Shown: positions 9,220 through 18,016, numbered from the stretch's first letter. The stretch is DNA of 64,000 nucleotides from Rhizobium mongolense subsp. loessense (GCF_900099775.1 NZ_FMTM01000001.1:930001-994000), one strand, 5' to 3'. The notes: generated by a model not told the origin, from the sequence alone. Numbers and translations are program-made.

Positions 9220-10091
9220 GCAAGTGGAACCTGATCATCAACGTCGGCCGCTGCGAGAACTGCTATAATTGCGTGATCGCGGACCGGGACGAACATGTCG
9301 GCAACGAGTTTCCCGGCTATTCGGCGCCGGCCGCTGCCGTGGGTGAGAGCACGATCCGCATCCTGCGCCGAGCGCAGGGCAGTGTGCCCATGGTGGAGAC
9401 CACCTATTTGCCGGTGATGTGCAACCACTGCGATGACGCGCCTTGCATGCAATATGCGGGCGACGCCATTCGCAAACGCGACGACGGCATCGTTATTATT
9501 GATCCGGAGAAGGCTCGGGGCCGCAAGGACATTCTCGGCTCGTGCCCGTACCGGGCAATCGTCTGGAACGAGGAGCAGCAGGTGCCGCAGACCTGGATCT
9601 TCGACGCCCACCTGCTCGATCAGGGCTGGCAGCAGCCTCGCTGCCAGCAGAGTTGTCCGACGGAGGTCTTCGAGGCGGTGAAGCTCAGTGACGCCGCCAT
9701 GGAGCGGATGGCGGCCACCGAGGGGCTCAAGGTGCAAAAGCCCGAGCTTGGGACCAAGCCGCGCGTCTGGTACCGGGGTTTGGAACGGTGGGAGACATGC
9801 TTCATCGGCGGCAGCGTCAGCGTCGACATCGCCGGGGCGGTGGAATGTCTTGAAGGGGCGGAGGTCACCCTGTCTCAGAGAGGCAAGGTTCTCACGAAGA
9901 CAGTCACCGACGGCTTCGGAGACTTTCGCTTCGACAATCTGGCCGGGGATGACGCCACATATCGTGTCGAAGTATCCCATGCCCATGGCAGCGTCTGGCG
10001 TGACTGCGTCCTGTCCGAGAGCGTCTATCTGGGCGAACTGAGGGTGACCCGCCCCGGCGCCGCAGACGCGCGGAGGGACGCCGATGCTTGA
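9216..10091 (+). CDS. transhydroxylase Fe-S subunit with C-terminal Cna-B-like domain
   Basis: 291 aa. It starts at a TTG overlapping the large-subunit stop (TTGA), preceded by GTAGGAGGAAG; no better start exists. The first ~190 residues are a ferredoxin-like electron-transfer domain with cysteine groups RCENCYNC, CNHCDDAPCMQ, GSCPYRAI and RCQQSCPTEV, enough for three [4Fe-4S] clusters. Residues about 195-280 form a carboxypeptidase-regulatory/Cna-B-like beta domain (GAVECLEGAEVTL, TDGFGDFRFDNL). This matches the beta subunit of pyrogallol transhydroxylase (about 274 aa, same two-part build). It overlaps the next gene (TetR) by 8 nt. Confidence 0.85.
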   Translation: MSKWNLIINVGRCENCYNCVIADRDEHVGNEFPGYSAPAAAVGESTIRILRRAQGSVPMVETTYLPVMCNHCDDAPCMQYAGDAIRKRDDGIVIIDPEKARGRKDILGSCPYRAIVWNEEQQVPQTWIFDAHLLDQGWQQPRCQQSCPTEVFEAVKLSDAAMERMAATEGLKVQKPELGTKPRVWYRGLERWETCFIGGSVSVDIAGAVECLEGAEVTLSQRGKVLTKTVTDGFGDFRFDNLAGDDATYRVEVSHAHGSVWRDCVLSESVYLGELRVTRPGAADARRDADA

Positions 10092-10737
10092 TAGCGATCA
10101 TTGCCGCTCGGACATGACCCACCGGCGAACAAGCCGGCAGGAGAGCCAGGGAACGAACGTTGCCCGCATTCTCAGTGCGGCAGAGACTTTGTGCGCGATC
10201 TATGGATCCGGGAAAACGAACGTGCGCGACATCGCGAGCTACCTCAAAATGTCGCCAGCAAATGTCTACAGGTTCTTCCCGTCCAAACTGGCGTTGTACG
10301 ACGAGCTTGTTGCGCAAGTGCTCGAAAACAATTTTCCCGTCATGCAACCGGACTCGGGAAGATTTACCAGTGCAGAAACGCTCCGAGAGTTCATGCTGGG
10401 GCTGCATAGACGTGTTCTTGCTCTCATGCGGGATGAGGAAAAGATATTCGAGCTGCTCACGGTCGCCGATGACGAGCGCTGGCCCGCTTTCGAGGTACAC
10501 GCAAGACGCGTAGTGGACGTCGTCGCTGAACTTGTCGAAGAGGGTGTCCGTGCACGGGAATTTCGACAACAGGACAGTCTACGGGCCGCCGAATGCCTTT
10601 GCGGGTCAACTGCGGCACTCTGGGAGCCGAAAGCTATCAAGAACTTCCATTCCAGGCGCTCGCTCATTACGCCCGAAGACTTGATTTCCTTCAGTGTTGA
10701 GGCCCTGCGGAACGGGCCCTCTCAATGCTTTCGATAA
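10084..10737 (+). CDS. TetR family regulator
   Basis: 217 aa with an HTH at residues about 28-72 (RILSAAETLCAIYGSGKTNVRDIA, MSPANVYRFFPSKLALY). The C-terminal part is unremarkable for the family (VADDERWPAFEVHARRVVDVVAELVEEG). It overlaps the Fe-S subunit gene by 8 nt, so it is expressed with the molybdenum enzyme. It is more distant from the two TetR paralogues at 18.1 and 19.4 kb, which share an arginine-rich N-terminus that this one lacks. Effector unknown; a pathway intermediate is a reasonable inference. Confidence 0.88.
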   Translation: MLDSDHCRSDMTHRRTSRQESQGTNVARILSAAETLCAIYGSGKTNVRDIASYLKMSPANVYRFFPSKLALYDELVAQVLENNFPVMQPDSGRFTSAETLREFMLGLHRRVLALMRDEEKIFELLTVADDERWPAFEVHARRVVDVVAELVEEGVRAREFRQQDSLRAAECLCGSTAALWEPKAIKNFHSRRSLITPEDLISFSVEALRNGPSQCFR

Positions 10738-10928
10738 TTGCCGGCACAGGTCTCTCTGCAGTGTTTCTGGTGTTGCAGGGCCATAAGACCTGGCGCCGGA
10801 TCCGACGCGGCGGAGTTCGTGCTCCGGGCACTTGAGATCGAGCCGGAGGAAGCTCGTCGCATCGCTAATTTGGAGTTGCTGCCGCTGTCCAAGAGAGCCG
10901 GCGCGGACCTATAGGGAGGAAGATCACT

Positions 10929-12857
10929 ATGCTCGCAACAACCCCTGGTGGCGATGGTCGCCCCATTGTCGCATTGCCCGATGTCGAGGCATTCGAGCAA
11001 ATCCCGCTGCCGGAGCGTAACCTCCCGGCAAGCACCTACGAGATGCTTGCGCGCGGCGCCGCTATCGCGCCGGATCAGCTTGCCCTGTCCTTCTTTCTGC
11101 GCTCCGACAACTTTCGTGATCCCTTCGTCTGGACGCATGGCGAGCTCCTCGCTGACATCACGAGGACAGCTAATGCCCTGCGGCGGCTGGGAATCGGCCG
11201 CGACGACGTCGTGGCCTTCATGCTGCCCAATCTGCCCGAAGCGCATTTCGTGATCTGGGGCGGCGAGGCGGCGGGCATCGCCTTCGCGATCAATCCTCTG
11301 CTTGAAGCGGGACAGATCTCCGAGCTCCTCATAGCCGGGAAGGCAAAATGGCTCGTTACTCTGGCCCCCTTTCCGGGAACCGACATCTGGCAGAAGGCGA
11401 TCAAGGCCGCGGCGAATGTGCCGGACCTGCAAGGAATTCTGACCGTCAGTTTCGAACCGTATCTCCACGGCACCGCCGAGGAAGCGACGAAGGTACGCTC
11501 GCAGGCTCTACGTGTCGACGGCCGCTCCATCCCCGTTCTCAGCCTGCGTCAGGAAATTGCCGCGGAACGCGGCGACGGGTTGACCTTCGAAATGCCCCGT
11601 CCCGGAGAGATCTCTTCATACTTCTGCACAGGCGGCACGACCGGACTGCCCAAGATCGCCGCGCGTGCCCATTTGTCGGAAGTGTTCGACGCCTGGTCCA
11701 CCCAAGCCTTTATCGGGAGTGTGTTCGCACCGGGCAAGACGATCTTCTGCGGCCTACCGCTCTTCCACGTCAACGGACAGCTGGTGACGGGCCTCATCCC
11801 GTGGTCGCAAGGCGGACATGTCCTCATGGGCACGCCGCATGGCTATCGCGGAGAGGGCGTTATTCCGTCCTTTTGGGAGATCGTCGAACACTATCGGGTC
11901 GCGGCCTTCTCGGGCGTTCCGACTGTATATTCGGAACTGCTGCAGGTGCCGGTCGGCGACCGCGACATTTCGAGCGTCGGCTACGGTTTTTGCGGCGCGG
12001 CTCCGATGCCCGTGGAACTGTTCCGCAATTTCGAAAAGACGATCGGAATCCGCATTCTGGAGGCCTACGGCCTGACGGAAGGCGCGTGTGTTTCCAGCGT
12101 CAATCCGCCGGAAGGCGAGCGACGCATCGGTTCGATCGGCCTGCGTCTTCCCTACCAGAAAATGGCGGTGGTCAGACTTGACGATTCTGGCTGCTTCACC
12201 GGATTTGCGGGGACGGAAGAGGTCGGCGTGCTCGCGATCCGCGGGCCGAATGTCTTTGCCGGTTACATCAATGCCCAACACAACAAGGGGCTCTGGCTCG
12301 AGATTGGTGGCGAGCGCTGGCTGAATACCGGCGATCTCGCACGCCAGGACACGGACGGCTACTTCTGGCTGACGGGTCGCAAGAAGGAGCTCATTATCCG
12401 GGGCGGCCATAACATCGATCCCAAGCTGATCGAAAATGCAATGCAGGATCACCCGGCGGTGCAACTCGCCGCAGCGGTGGGACGGCCCGATGAGCGCGCC
12501 GGAGAACTCCCGGTCCTCTATGTTCAGTTGAAGCCGGCGACGACGGCATCGGAGGCGGACCTGCTTGCCCATGCCGTCGAGCGTATTCCCGAGCGTGCTG
12601 CGCATCCCAAATCGGTCCGGATCCTGGCCGCGCTGCCCGTCACACCCGTCGGCAAGATCTTCAAACCAGCACTGTCGATGCTGGAGATCGAGGATGTCGT
12701 ACGTCAGGAGGCGGCGTCGTCCGGCGTGAAGCTCGAATCGCTTTCGGTCGTTCAAGACGTCCGGCTCGGGCTGCTGGCAAGAATTGCAACCGAGGGCGAT
12801 CCAGGCCCCCTCCGCGAAAAACTGGGTCACTACGCCTTTAAGGCGCAATTCCTCTGA
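10929..12857 (+). CDS. acyl-CoA synthetase (AMP-forming)
   Basis: 642 aa; start supported by GGGAGGAAG with 8-nt spacing. ANL superfamily adenylating enzyme: P-loop FCTGGTTGLPK, A5 motif EAYGLTEGACV, A7-A8 segment NTGDLARQDTDGYFWLTGRKKELI with RGGHNIDP, and the catalytic lysine motif PVTPVGKIFKPAL. Length and the opening (ALPDVEAFEQIPLPERNLPASTYE) resemble the PRK07529 group of acyl-CoA synthetases. It should activate a carboxylate (aromatic, alicyclic or fatty acid) to its CoA thioester. The substrate cannot be read from the sequence. The plus-strand neighbours are aromatic-ring enzymes. The 191-nt gap upstream may hold a separate promoter. Confidence 0.88.
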   Translation: MLATTPGGDGRPIVALPDVEAFEQIPLPERNLPASTYEMLARGAAIAPDQLALSFFLRSDNFRDPFVWTHGELLADITRTANALRRLGIGRDDVVAFMLPNLPEAHFVIWGGEAAGIAFAINPLLEAGQISELLIAGKAKWLVTLAPFPGTDIWQKAIKAAANVPDLQGILTVSFEPYLHGTAEEATKVRSQALRVDGRSIPVLSLRQEIAAERGDGLTFEMPRPGEISSYFCTGGTTGLPKIAARAHLSEVFDAWSTQAFIGSVFAPGKTIFCGLPLFHVNGQLVTGLIPWSQGGHVLMGTPHGYRGEGVIPSFWEIVEHYRVAAFSGVPTVYSELLQVPVGDRDISSVGYGFCGAAPMPVELFRNFEKTIGIRILEAYGLTEGACVSSVNPPEGERRIGSIGLRLPYQKMAVVRLDDSGCFTGFAGTEEVGVLAIRGPNVFAGYINAQHNKGLWLEIGGERWLNTGDLARQDTDGYFWLTGRKKELIIRGGHNIDPKLIENAMQDHPAVQLAAAVGRPDERAGELPVLYVQLKPATTASEADLLAHAVERIPERAAHPKSVRILAALPVTPVGKIFKPALSMLEIEDVVRQEAASSGVKLESLSVVQDVRLGLLARIATEGDPGPLREKLGHYAFKAQFL

Positions 12858-12886
12858 AAGTTCGCGAGAAGAAAAGGACATCAATC

Positions 12887-12967
12887 ATGGCGATCAATCA
12901 TGCCCGTTACGAGATCGGCGCGCCAGCATTCTCTTGGTCAAACCAGCAGTCAGGAGCCCAATCATGA
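12887..12967 (+). CDS. possible 26-aa coupling ORF
   Basis: ORF MAINHARYEI...QSGAQS with AAGGA upstream. Its TGA overlaps the ATG of the next VOC gene (ATGA at 12964-12967). It may be a translational-coupling leader or the leftover start of a deleted gene. There is no family match and the case rests on position only. Confidence 0.3.
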   Translation: MAINHARYEIGAPAFSWSNQQSGAQS

Positions 12968-13398
12968 ATGCTCCAACTCGGATCCCCGTCACCAACCTTC
13001 AACACCACGTCTTCTACGTTACCGACCTGGAACGCTCAAAGGCTTTCTATATCAAGCTCTTCGACCTGCAGTTCTCCGCTCTCAACCATCCAGACAGCAG
13101 CGCCGCAATGCGTTTGTCGCAGCAGGAAATGCATTTCTTCTCGTTCGGCTTCTACCATCACGACATCTGCCTGGTGAAGCATCACAAGCTGAAGATGGAC
13201 AACAATTCCATGCTGCACTTCACGCTGGCAGTGAAGGACGCAGAGGCATTCGACGACGTCAAACGGCGCGCACGAGAGATGGGCTTGCCGATCCGAGAGG
13301 GGCGCATGCTCGCCTCCGCGCGCCCGGCCTCGTCTGCCTTTTGCCTCCGGGACCCCGACAAGCACTGGATTGAGATTATTGAGGAGCCCAGCAGATGA
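12964..13398 (+). CDS. VOC family protein (extradiol dioxygenase/glyoxalase fold), 144 aa
   Basis: Start at ATG 12964, with CAGGAG upstream; the longer in-frame extension into the synthetase gene is not used. One vicinal-oxygen-chelate domain: HHVFYVTDLERSKAFY (first metal His, about residue 15), MLHFTLAVKD (second His) and HWIEIIEE (metal Glu). The complete 2-His-1-Glu triad suggests an active metalloenzyme: a type I extradiol ring-cleaving dioxygenase, a glyoxalase/isomerase, or an accessory half. It overlaps the next VOC gene by 4 nt (ATGA), so the two may form a heteromer or act consecutively. Confidence 0.85.
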   Translation: MNAPTRIPVTNLQHHVFYVTDLERSKAFYIKLFDLQFSALNHPDSSAAMRLSQQEMHFFSFGFYHHDICLVKHHKLKMDNNSMLHFTLAVKDAEAFDDVKRRAREMGLPIREGRMLASARPASSAFCLRDPDKHWIEIIEEPSR

Positions 13399-14072
13399 GC
13401 AACACCGCTTTTGTTCCGCCGAACGTCCTACCCCCATTCAAGCTACGCTTCTCGGGCCTCCTGAAGCGGAAATGGTTTCGCGAAATGGTGCTGTTGTGGC
13501 CGACGCTGACGAAGCGGCGGTTCTCCAACAAGACTGAGGACTACGGCGTCTTCAAGCCTTCCCTCGTTTCTCATATCGGGCAGCTCTCCATCTACGTGCG
13601 CGACATCGCGCAAAGCCGGGCCTGGTACGAGCAAGTTGCCGGCATGATCCACAGCCGCACCTGTAAGCCGGAACCGCATCCGTTCAAGGAGGGCTGGCGC
13701 ATTAGCTGCTGCTACATGAGTGCAACTGACCACGAGGAATGCCTTGTACTCGTCGAGGAATACGATCCCTCAGGCATGGTTACCGTACCTTCGGGCATGA
13801 GCTTCTTCCATTTCGCGCTCGAGGTAAAAGGAAACCGACTGGAGGATGTCCTGGCCTTTGCCCAGCAACAGCAGGCCGAAGGATTCCCCCTGAACTACGG
13901 TCCAGTCCGCCACAACAGCGAACCGCCTTTGGGTGATGGTGAGACCGGCGGCAACGTGGCCTGTTACCTCTACGATCCCGACTGGCACAATGTCGAATTC
14001 TGCGGTGCGATGGATACGATCGAGAATTATCGCGAGCGATACGGAGACCTTAACGGCAAGGACCGCGCTTGA
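13395..14072 (+). CDS. VOC family protein, 225 aa
   Basis: A VOC domain sits at residues about 58-205 with the ordered motifs SHIGQLSIYVRDIAQSRAWY, FFHFALEVKG and HNVEFCGAMD. An extra N-terminal stretch of about 55 basic and hydrophobic residues (FSGLLKRKWFREMVLLW) is not part of the usual domain. Metal ligands His, His and Glu are conserved. It starts within the stop of the preceding VOC gene (ATGA). Family members include 2,3-dihydroxybiphenyl/catechol-type dioxygenases, and ring cleavage is the job suggested by the neighbouring FAH hydrolase. The exact substrate is inference. Confidence 0.85.
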   Translation: MSNTAFVPPNVLPPFKLRFSGLLKRKWFREMVLLWPTLTKRRFSNKTEDYGVFKPSLVSHIGQLSIYVRDIAQSRAWYEQVAGMIHSRTCKPEPHPFKEGWRISCCYMSATDHEECLVLVEEYDPSGMVTVPSGMSFFHFALEVKGNRLEDVLAFAQQQQAEGFPLNYGPVRHNSEPPLGDGETGGNVACYLYDPDWHNVEFCGAMDTIENYRERYGDLNGKDRA

Positions 14073-14153
14073 CCGCGCTACGCCCTTCAAATGGCGCTGC
14101 GAGCGGACATTCGAGCCGCTTTAGAAGCGGCCCCTCCAAAGAAAGGAAATGAA

Positions 14154-15110
14154 ATGGTAGTTAAAGTGACCCGATTTACGATCGGCGGAGAACCCTTGTG
14201 GGGATTTTTGGACGGAGAAGAGATCGCCCCGCTCGAGGGCACCTTCGTGTCGACCGCCGACATCCTGCGCCTTCCTCCGGCAGAGCTCAGGATGCTGGCA
14301 GGCGCTGAACGGTTCCCGATCAGCTCTGCAAACATTCTGAGCCCCGTCACAGCGCCGGCGCAGATCATCTGCCAGGGTCTGAACTATGCAGATCACGCGG
14401 ATCAATCGGGGCATGCGCCACGACAGAAGAATCTGCTCTTCATGAAGGCCGCCTCCTCGCTGTCGGGAGCGTTCGATCCCGTTATCCGGCCGGCCGGATG
14501 TCAGATGCTCGACTACGAAGTGGAACTCGGGCTTGTCCTGAAGCGACCATTAGGTGCAGGCGACCACGTCACCCGCGAGACGCTCGGCGATTTCATCGGC
14601 GGACTCGTCCTGTGTAACGACGTGTCAGCCCGCGACGTCATGTTCGGCGAAGCCTTCTTGCAGTGGTTCCGCGGCAAAAGCGCCCGTACGTTGTGCCCCT
14701 GTGGTCCTTGGCTGGTCATTCCGGAAGCGGACGAGGTAGCGGATCTCCTCGACAGGATTGAGATCCGTCTCTGGCTGAACGACGAACTGCGGCAGTCGGC
14801 CCATACTCGGGACTTCGTCTTTCGCCCGGAAACCTGCCTCAACGACATTGGGTCTCTGATGGACCTGTCTGCGGGCGATCTCGTCCTGACCGGGACGCCG
14901 GGCGGCGTGATCCTGCAAGCGAATGCCGCCCTGGCCCAGATTCTGACGACCAAGCTCTTCAAGGATTCGGAGCGGAAGGATGCGATCGTCGAAGAAGCGA
15001 CTGCCCACACACGCTACCTCGCGCCCGGCGACATTTTGCGCGCCGAAATGCGCACCGATGACCGCGCCGTCGATTTTGGCAGGCAGTTGCTCGAAGTCGT
15101 GGACGCGTGA
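14154..15110 (+). CDS. fumarylacetoacetate hydrolase family protein
   Basis: 318 aa from ATG 14154 (AAAGGAAAT upstream); the frame is open from 14091 but without an RBS. FAH catalytic domain from about residue 70: QGLNYADHADQSG, metal ligands Glu122 and Glu124 in DYEVELG, Asp156 in CNDVSARDVM, and the late motif GDLVLTGTPGGV. Family members hydrolyse fumarylpyruvate/acylpyruvates, hydrate 2-hydroxypentadienoate or decarboxylate oxalocrotonate, i.e. steps after aromatic ring opening. Its place directly after two VOC genes fits that role. The N-terminal 65 residues correspond to the usual FAH N-terminal domain. Confidence 0.9.
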   Translation: MVVKVTRFTIGGEPLWGFLDGEEIAPLEGTFVSTADILRLPPAELRMLAGAERFPISSANILSPVTAPAQIICQGLNYADHADQSGHAPRQKNLLFMKAASSLSGAFDPVIRPAGCQMLDYEVELGLVLKRPLGAGDHVTRETLGDFIGGLVLCNDVSARDVMFGEAFLQWFRGKSARTLCPCGPWLVIPEADEVADLLDRIEIRLWLNDELRQSAHTRDFVFRPETCLNDIGSLMDLSAGDLVLTGTPGGVILQANAALAQILTTKLFKDSERKDAIVEEATAHTRYLAPGDILRAEMRTDDRAVDFGRQLLEVVDA

Positions 15111-15323
15111 TCTCGGCGGGACCAGGACGCGCACCCAGTCGCCGCCCGACCACAGCCCGATCGGCGAAGGTGTGAAGGGCTTGAGGGTCGCCTCCTGGTC
15201 TAGCCCCTTGATCTGGAGCGGTCGGCTGGTTGGAGGCAAGGCGCCGGTGCTGCAGGCAAAATGAGAAATGCCCATTTGCTTGGGCTTTGGGAAGGCGAGA
15301 CGTCTCGGAGGAGGGAGACCCGC

Positions 15324-16388
15324 ATGAGAACTACTAATTTGTTGACCGGATTTTTCAGCTGTCTTTTCGTCACACCGGCGACGGGAGGAGGCTTCGATCT
15401 TCTGGGGCAGCCGAATGAAGCCCTTTTCGAGACGGGACGCTACGTCGAATTCGGGCTCGGCTTTGGCAGTCCGAACGTGGGAGGGCAGATCATTGCCGTC
15501 GGGCCCCCGTTTGCTTCGGGCGATACGGCGCCCACGGTTCCATTCTACAATGGCGCCTTCAAGGCCGATATCAACGAACAATTCTCAGGAGCGGTCATCG
15601 TAGACAATCCTTATGGGCGCAGACTCGACTACGATAGCGGGCCGCTGTCCGGCCTGTCTGGAAAGGTTGAGTCGATCGCAGTCACAGGCTTGCTGCGTTA
15701 CAAGTTCACAGAACGTTTCAGTGTCTTCGGCGGACCCAGACTGCAACGTATGGGCGGCGACACCGATGTTGCTGTTTTCGTAGGCGGCGTGCCCGCCGGT
15801 TTTGGCAACGTCACTTTTGACGACACCTGGGCGGCGGGCTACGTGGTCGGGGCGGCCTTTGAAATCCCGCAGAGCCATGTCCGGGTCGCAGTCACATACA
15901 ATTCCGCGATCGATTACGATTTCGACACCTCAGGCGCCTATGAAGGGGCTACAGAAGTCGAGACCCCGCAATCGGTCAACCTCCATCTCCAGGCTCCGAT
16001 CAGCCTTAGCACCCTGCTCTTCGCGACGGTTCGCTGGGCCGATTGGAGCGAACACAAGATCAATCCGCCGGGCTATCCATTGGGATCGCTCGTCCACTTC
16101 AACGACACGACGACCTACACGCTCGGCGTGGCACAGATGTTCAGCGAACAATGGTCGGGATTCACAACTCTGACATACGAGCCCTCAACTGACGTATCGG
16201 CTGACGGGCCGCTCGATGCGACTGACGGTTTGTGGGGCGCCACGCTTGGCGCGATCTACACGAAGGATCAGGTGAAAATAACCACCGCCATCAGCTACCG
16301 CCAGTTCGGGGATGCTTCGGGTTCGTTCGGAATTTTTACGGACAACGATCTGGTCAGCGCCGCCGTCAAAGTGGGGTATTCGTTTTAA
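15324..16388 (+). CDS. FadL/TodX-like outer-membrane channel
   Basis: 354 aa from ATG 15324 with GGAGGAGGGAG upstream. A short signal peptide precedes GGGFDLLGQPNEALFETGRYVEFGLGF, typical of the OmpP1/FadL/TodX hatch region. The rest alternates amphipathic beta strands (VGAAFEIPQSHVRVAVTYNS; LLFATVRWADWSEHKINPPG) and ends in ...KVGYSF, the terminal phenylalanine used for outer-membrane insertion. Length is below E. coli FadL (about 420 residues) but within the range of family members. Such channels admit long-chain fatty acids or hydrophobic aromatics; here it is likely the uptake step of the plus-strand cluster. 213 nt separate it from the FAH gene. Confidence 0.85.
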   Translation: MRTTNLLTGFFSCLFVTPATGGGFDLLGQPNEALFETGRYVEFGLGFGSPNVGGQIIAVGPPFASGDTAPTVPFYNGAFKADINEQFSGAVIVDNPYGRRLDYDSGPLSGLSGKVESIAVTGLLRYKFTERFSVFGGPRLQRMGGDTDVAVFVGGVPAGFGNVTFDDTWAAGYVVGAAFEIPQSHVRVAVTYNSAIDYDFDTSGAYEGATEVETPQSVNLHLQAPISLSTLLFATVRWADWSEHKINPPGYPLGSLVHFNDTTTYTLGVAQMFSEQWSGFTTLTYEPSTDVSADGPLDATDGLWGATLGAIYTKDQVKITTAISYRQFGDASGSFGIFTDNDLVSAAVKVGYSF

Positions 16389-16449
16389 CCCTCGCTGCCG
16401 GAAACGCAGTTCGCGTTGCCTACCACGGCTTCTGCTTGGGAGCGAATTT

Positions 16450-16905
16450 CTGCAGAAACAATTCGCCCGTAGAGTGTTCCAGCTGGGATGAATCGCGCTG
16501 GAAACACCCGATATCCTGTGCGCTAAGGATCACTATGCCGAAACTATCGGCATGAGCGAAACCGCGACCGGTCATGATGGCGAACGCTATCTGTCTATCG
16601 GCTATGAGCACCACAACATCGTTCTTCGGCACGCCGAGCAAAAGGCGTTGGGCGATCTCGGCTTCCAGCTCAGGCCCGGCACCGACCTGAAGGAGCTTGT
16701 GGGCGAACTCTGCGCCATCGGCCTGAGCGCGCAGATCAAGTCCGACAGCCAGCCGGGGACTGCCCTCGATGCGGCGATCCGTGCCGGCGCTTCCGACATC
16801 ATGGCGCTCGACGCCGATGGCATGATGATGAATTCACTATGCTCGTGTCATCGATCCCGAGCCACGCGGGACCTATCACCGCAGATGCTCGTCCCCGCCT
16901 GCCGC
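16450..16905 (+). pseudogene. decayed VOC/extradiol dioxygenase
   Basis: Read in one frame, the sequence gives ...VFQLG, an in-frame TGA (16489-16491) where a Tyr would be expected, then IALETPDILCAKDHYAETIGM, a typical dioxygenase VOC start. It continues through YLSIGYEHHNIVLRH until DADGMMM, where a one-base deletion near 16830 breaks the frame; the +1 frame continues EFTMLVSSIPSHAGP. The C-terminal half of a normal two-domain enzyme is missing. The visible open frame from 16552 runs on by chance into antisense of the neighbouring gene. Confidence 0.65.
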
Positions 16906-16911
16906 TCCTTG

Positions 16912-17505
16912 TCAGGCGATGGCGAGGCTTCGAATAAATTGCTCGCCGCCGAGGACGATGAAAGACACGACTGCCATCATAAGGCCCCGCCGAAAGCGCA
17001 ATTGCTTGATGATCCTGACGCGAGATGTCTTGAGCAATTCGGCGCCGAGCACCGAGGTCCAGTCGGACCTCAGGGCCTGTTGGACTAGATCTTGGAGATC
17101 GGCGAAAGTGTCGGGATCGACATAGTAGACGCGCTGATGGGAAGCACCCGAGGTTTTTGCGAGCAGTTCCTTTTCCGCGCGAGTCCGGCTCGGATAGAGC
17201 ACGTGCCCGAACTGCAGGATCGGCAGAATGACGACACCCCAGACCACGGCGTAGAACAGGGGGCCGAGCGGTGCACGTGTCGGCAGGAGATCGCCGAAGT
17301 GCAGCACCAGATTGAGCGCCAGGATATAGCCGGCGCCAACGATCTGCGCTTTTGTGTCATAGGAGCGCGCCGTCACTTGCGCTTCCTGCAACGCGGCAAG
17401 CAGCATCTTGTCTACATAGTCGCGCTTGTTCTCACCTGGCGCAGCGTAGATCGGGGCATCCGATCGAAGAAAGCGGTCAAGGAGAGACGTTTGGATCTCC
17501 GGCAT
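16912..17505 (-). CDS. uncharacterised membrane protein, possibly Pycsar-effector-like
   Basis: 197 aa. The soluble N-terminus (SLLDRFLRSDAPIYA...VDKMLLAALQEAQVTA) leads into ARSYDTKAQIVGAGYILALN and two or three membrane segments (about residues 55-72, 84-104 and 176-195). The order helix-YDTKAQ-two TM helices-ending near YPSRTR resembles the DUF5706/Pycsar-type effector membrane module. No nucleotide cyclase gene lies nearby, so a defence role is only a possibility. It follows the RND-pump remnant by 12 nt on the same strand. Confidence 0.6.
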   Translation of the reverse strand: MPEIQTSLLDRFLRSDAPIYAAPGENKRDYVDKMLLAALQEAQVTARSYDTKAQIVGAGYILALNLVLHFGDLLPTRAPLGPLFYAVVWGVVILPILQFGHVLYPSRTRAEKELLAKTSGASHQRVYYVDPDTFADLQDLVQQALRSDWTSVLGAELLKTSRVRIIKQLRFRRGLMMAVVSFIVLGGEQFIRSLAIA

Positions 17506-17517
17506 GGCTCTGCTCCC

Positions 17518-17667
17518 TCAGTGCAGGAGTGCGAGAGAAGGCGCCGCGAGCCGACCAGGATCTGTCGCCGGCTCGCCCGTCTCCCGGAAGTGATTCACGG
17601 CGACATAGAAGGCCGGTAGGAAGACCAGGGTGAGAGTGGCCGCCACTGCAAGCCCGCCGACTTCGCA
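17518..17667 (-). pseudogene. 3' remnant of an RND efflux permease gene
   Basis: About 48 residues (VGGLAVAATLTLVFLPAFYV then NHFRETGEP...) match the last transmembrane helix and tail of AcrB/HAE1-type RND permeases (GG-L-x-ATxLTLxFxPxFYV). Upstream the frame (to 17811) has no pump sequence. More than 95% of a roughly 1040-residue protein is gone, so this is a deletion scar. Confidence 0.7.
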
Positions 17668-17818
17668 ACGGCCAGAGAGACAAAGGCTGGCAACACAGAC
17701 ACAAAGGAACTGACCGGATGACGGGCGCATGAAAGCCTCCGCTCGAAAGGATCGAGGTTGTAGGGGTTTGATCAATAGGAAGCCCGGCCTGTTGAGTGGC
17801 CTCCATCTCAATATGACT

Positions 17819-17845
17819 AATAAGTCAACTCGACTATATTGTCAA
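17819..17845 (-). promoter_or_regulatory. 27-bp TetR-type operator copy 3
   Basis: On the minus strand: TTGACAATATAGTCG then AGTTGACTTATT. 24 of 27 positions match copy 1. It faces the RND-pump remnant and the membrane protein gene, probably the former promoter of the lost pump operon. Confidence 0.65.
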
Positions 17846-18016
17846 TATGAACGTCGTGCATTTGTGCAGGCAAAAAACATGGCCGAAGCTCTCACGGACC
17901 AGCCTGCCACCAGCATCCGTAGTCTTCGAATGATGGTGGTCGCGGATGAAATATGACGCAGTGCGTTTGCGTAGACGGCGCCGGGTTTGGCTCACAGCGG
18001 CGCATCGGTTCGTAAC

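Noticed and set aside
15113-15260. Protein-like minus-strand reading between FAH and FadL genes
   Set aside because: Looks coding for ~50 residues but has no start, no family match and merges into antisense of the FAH gene.
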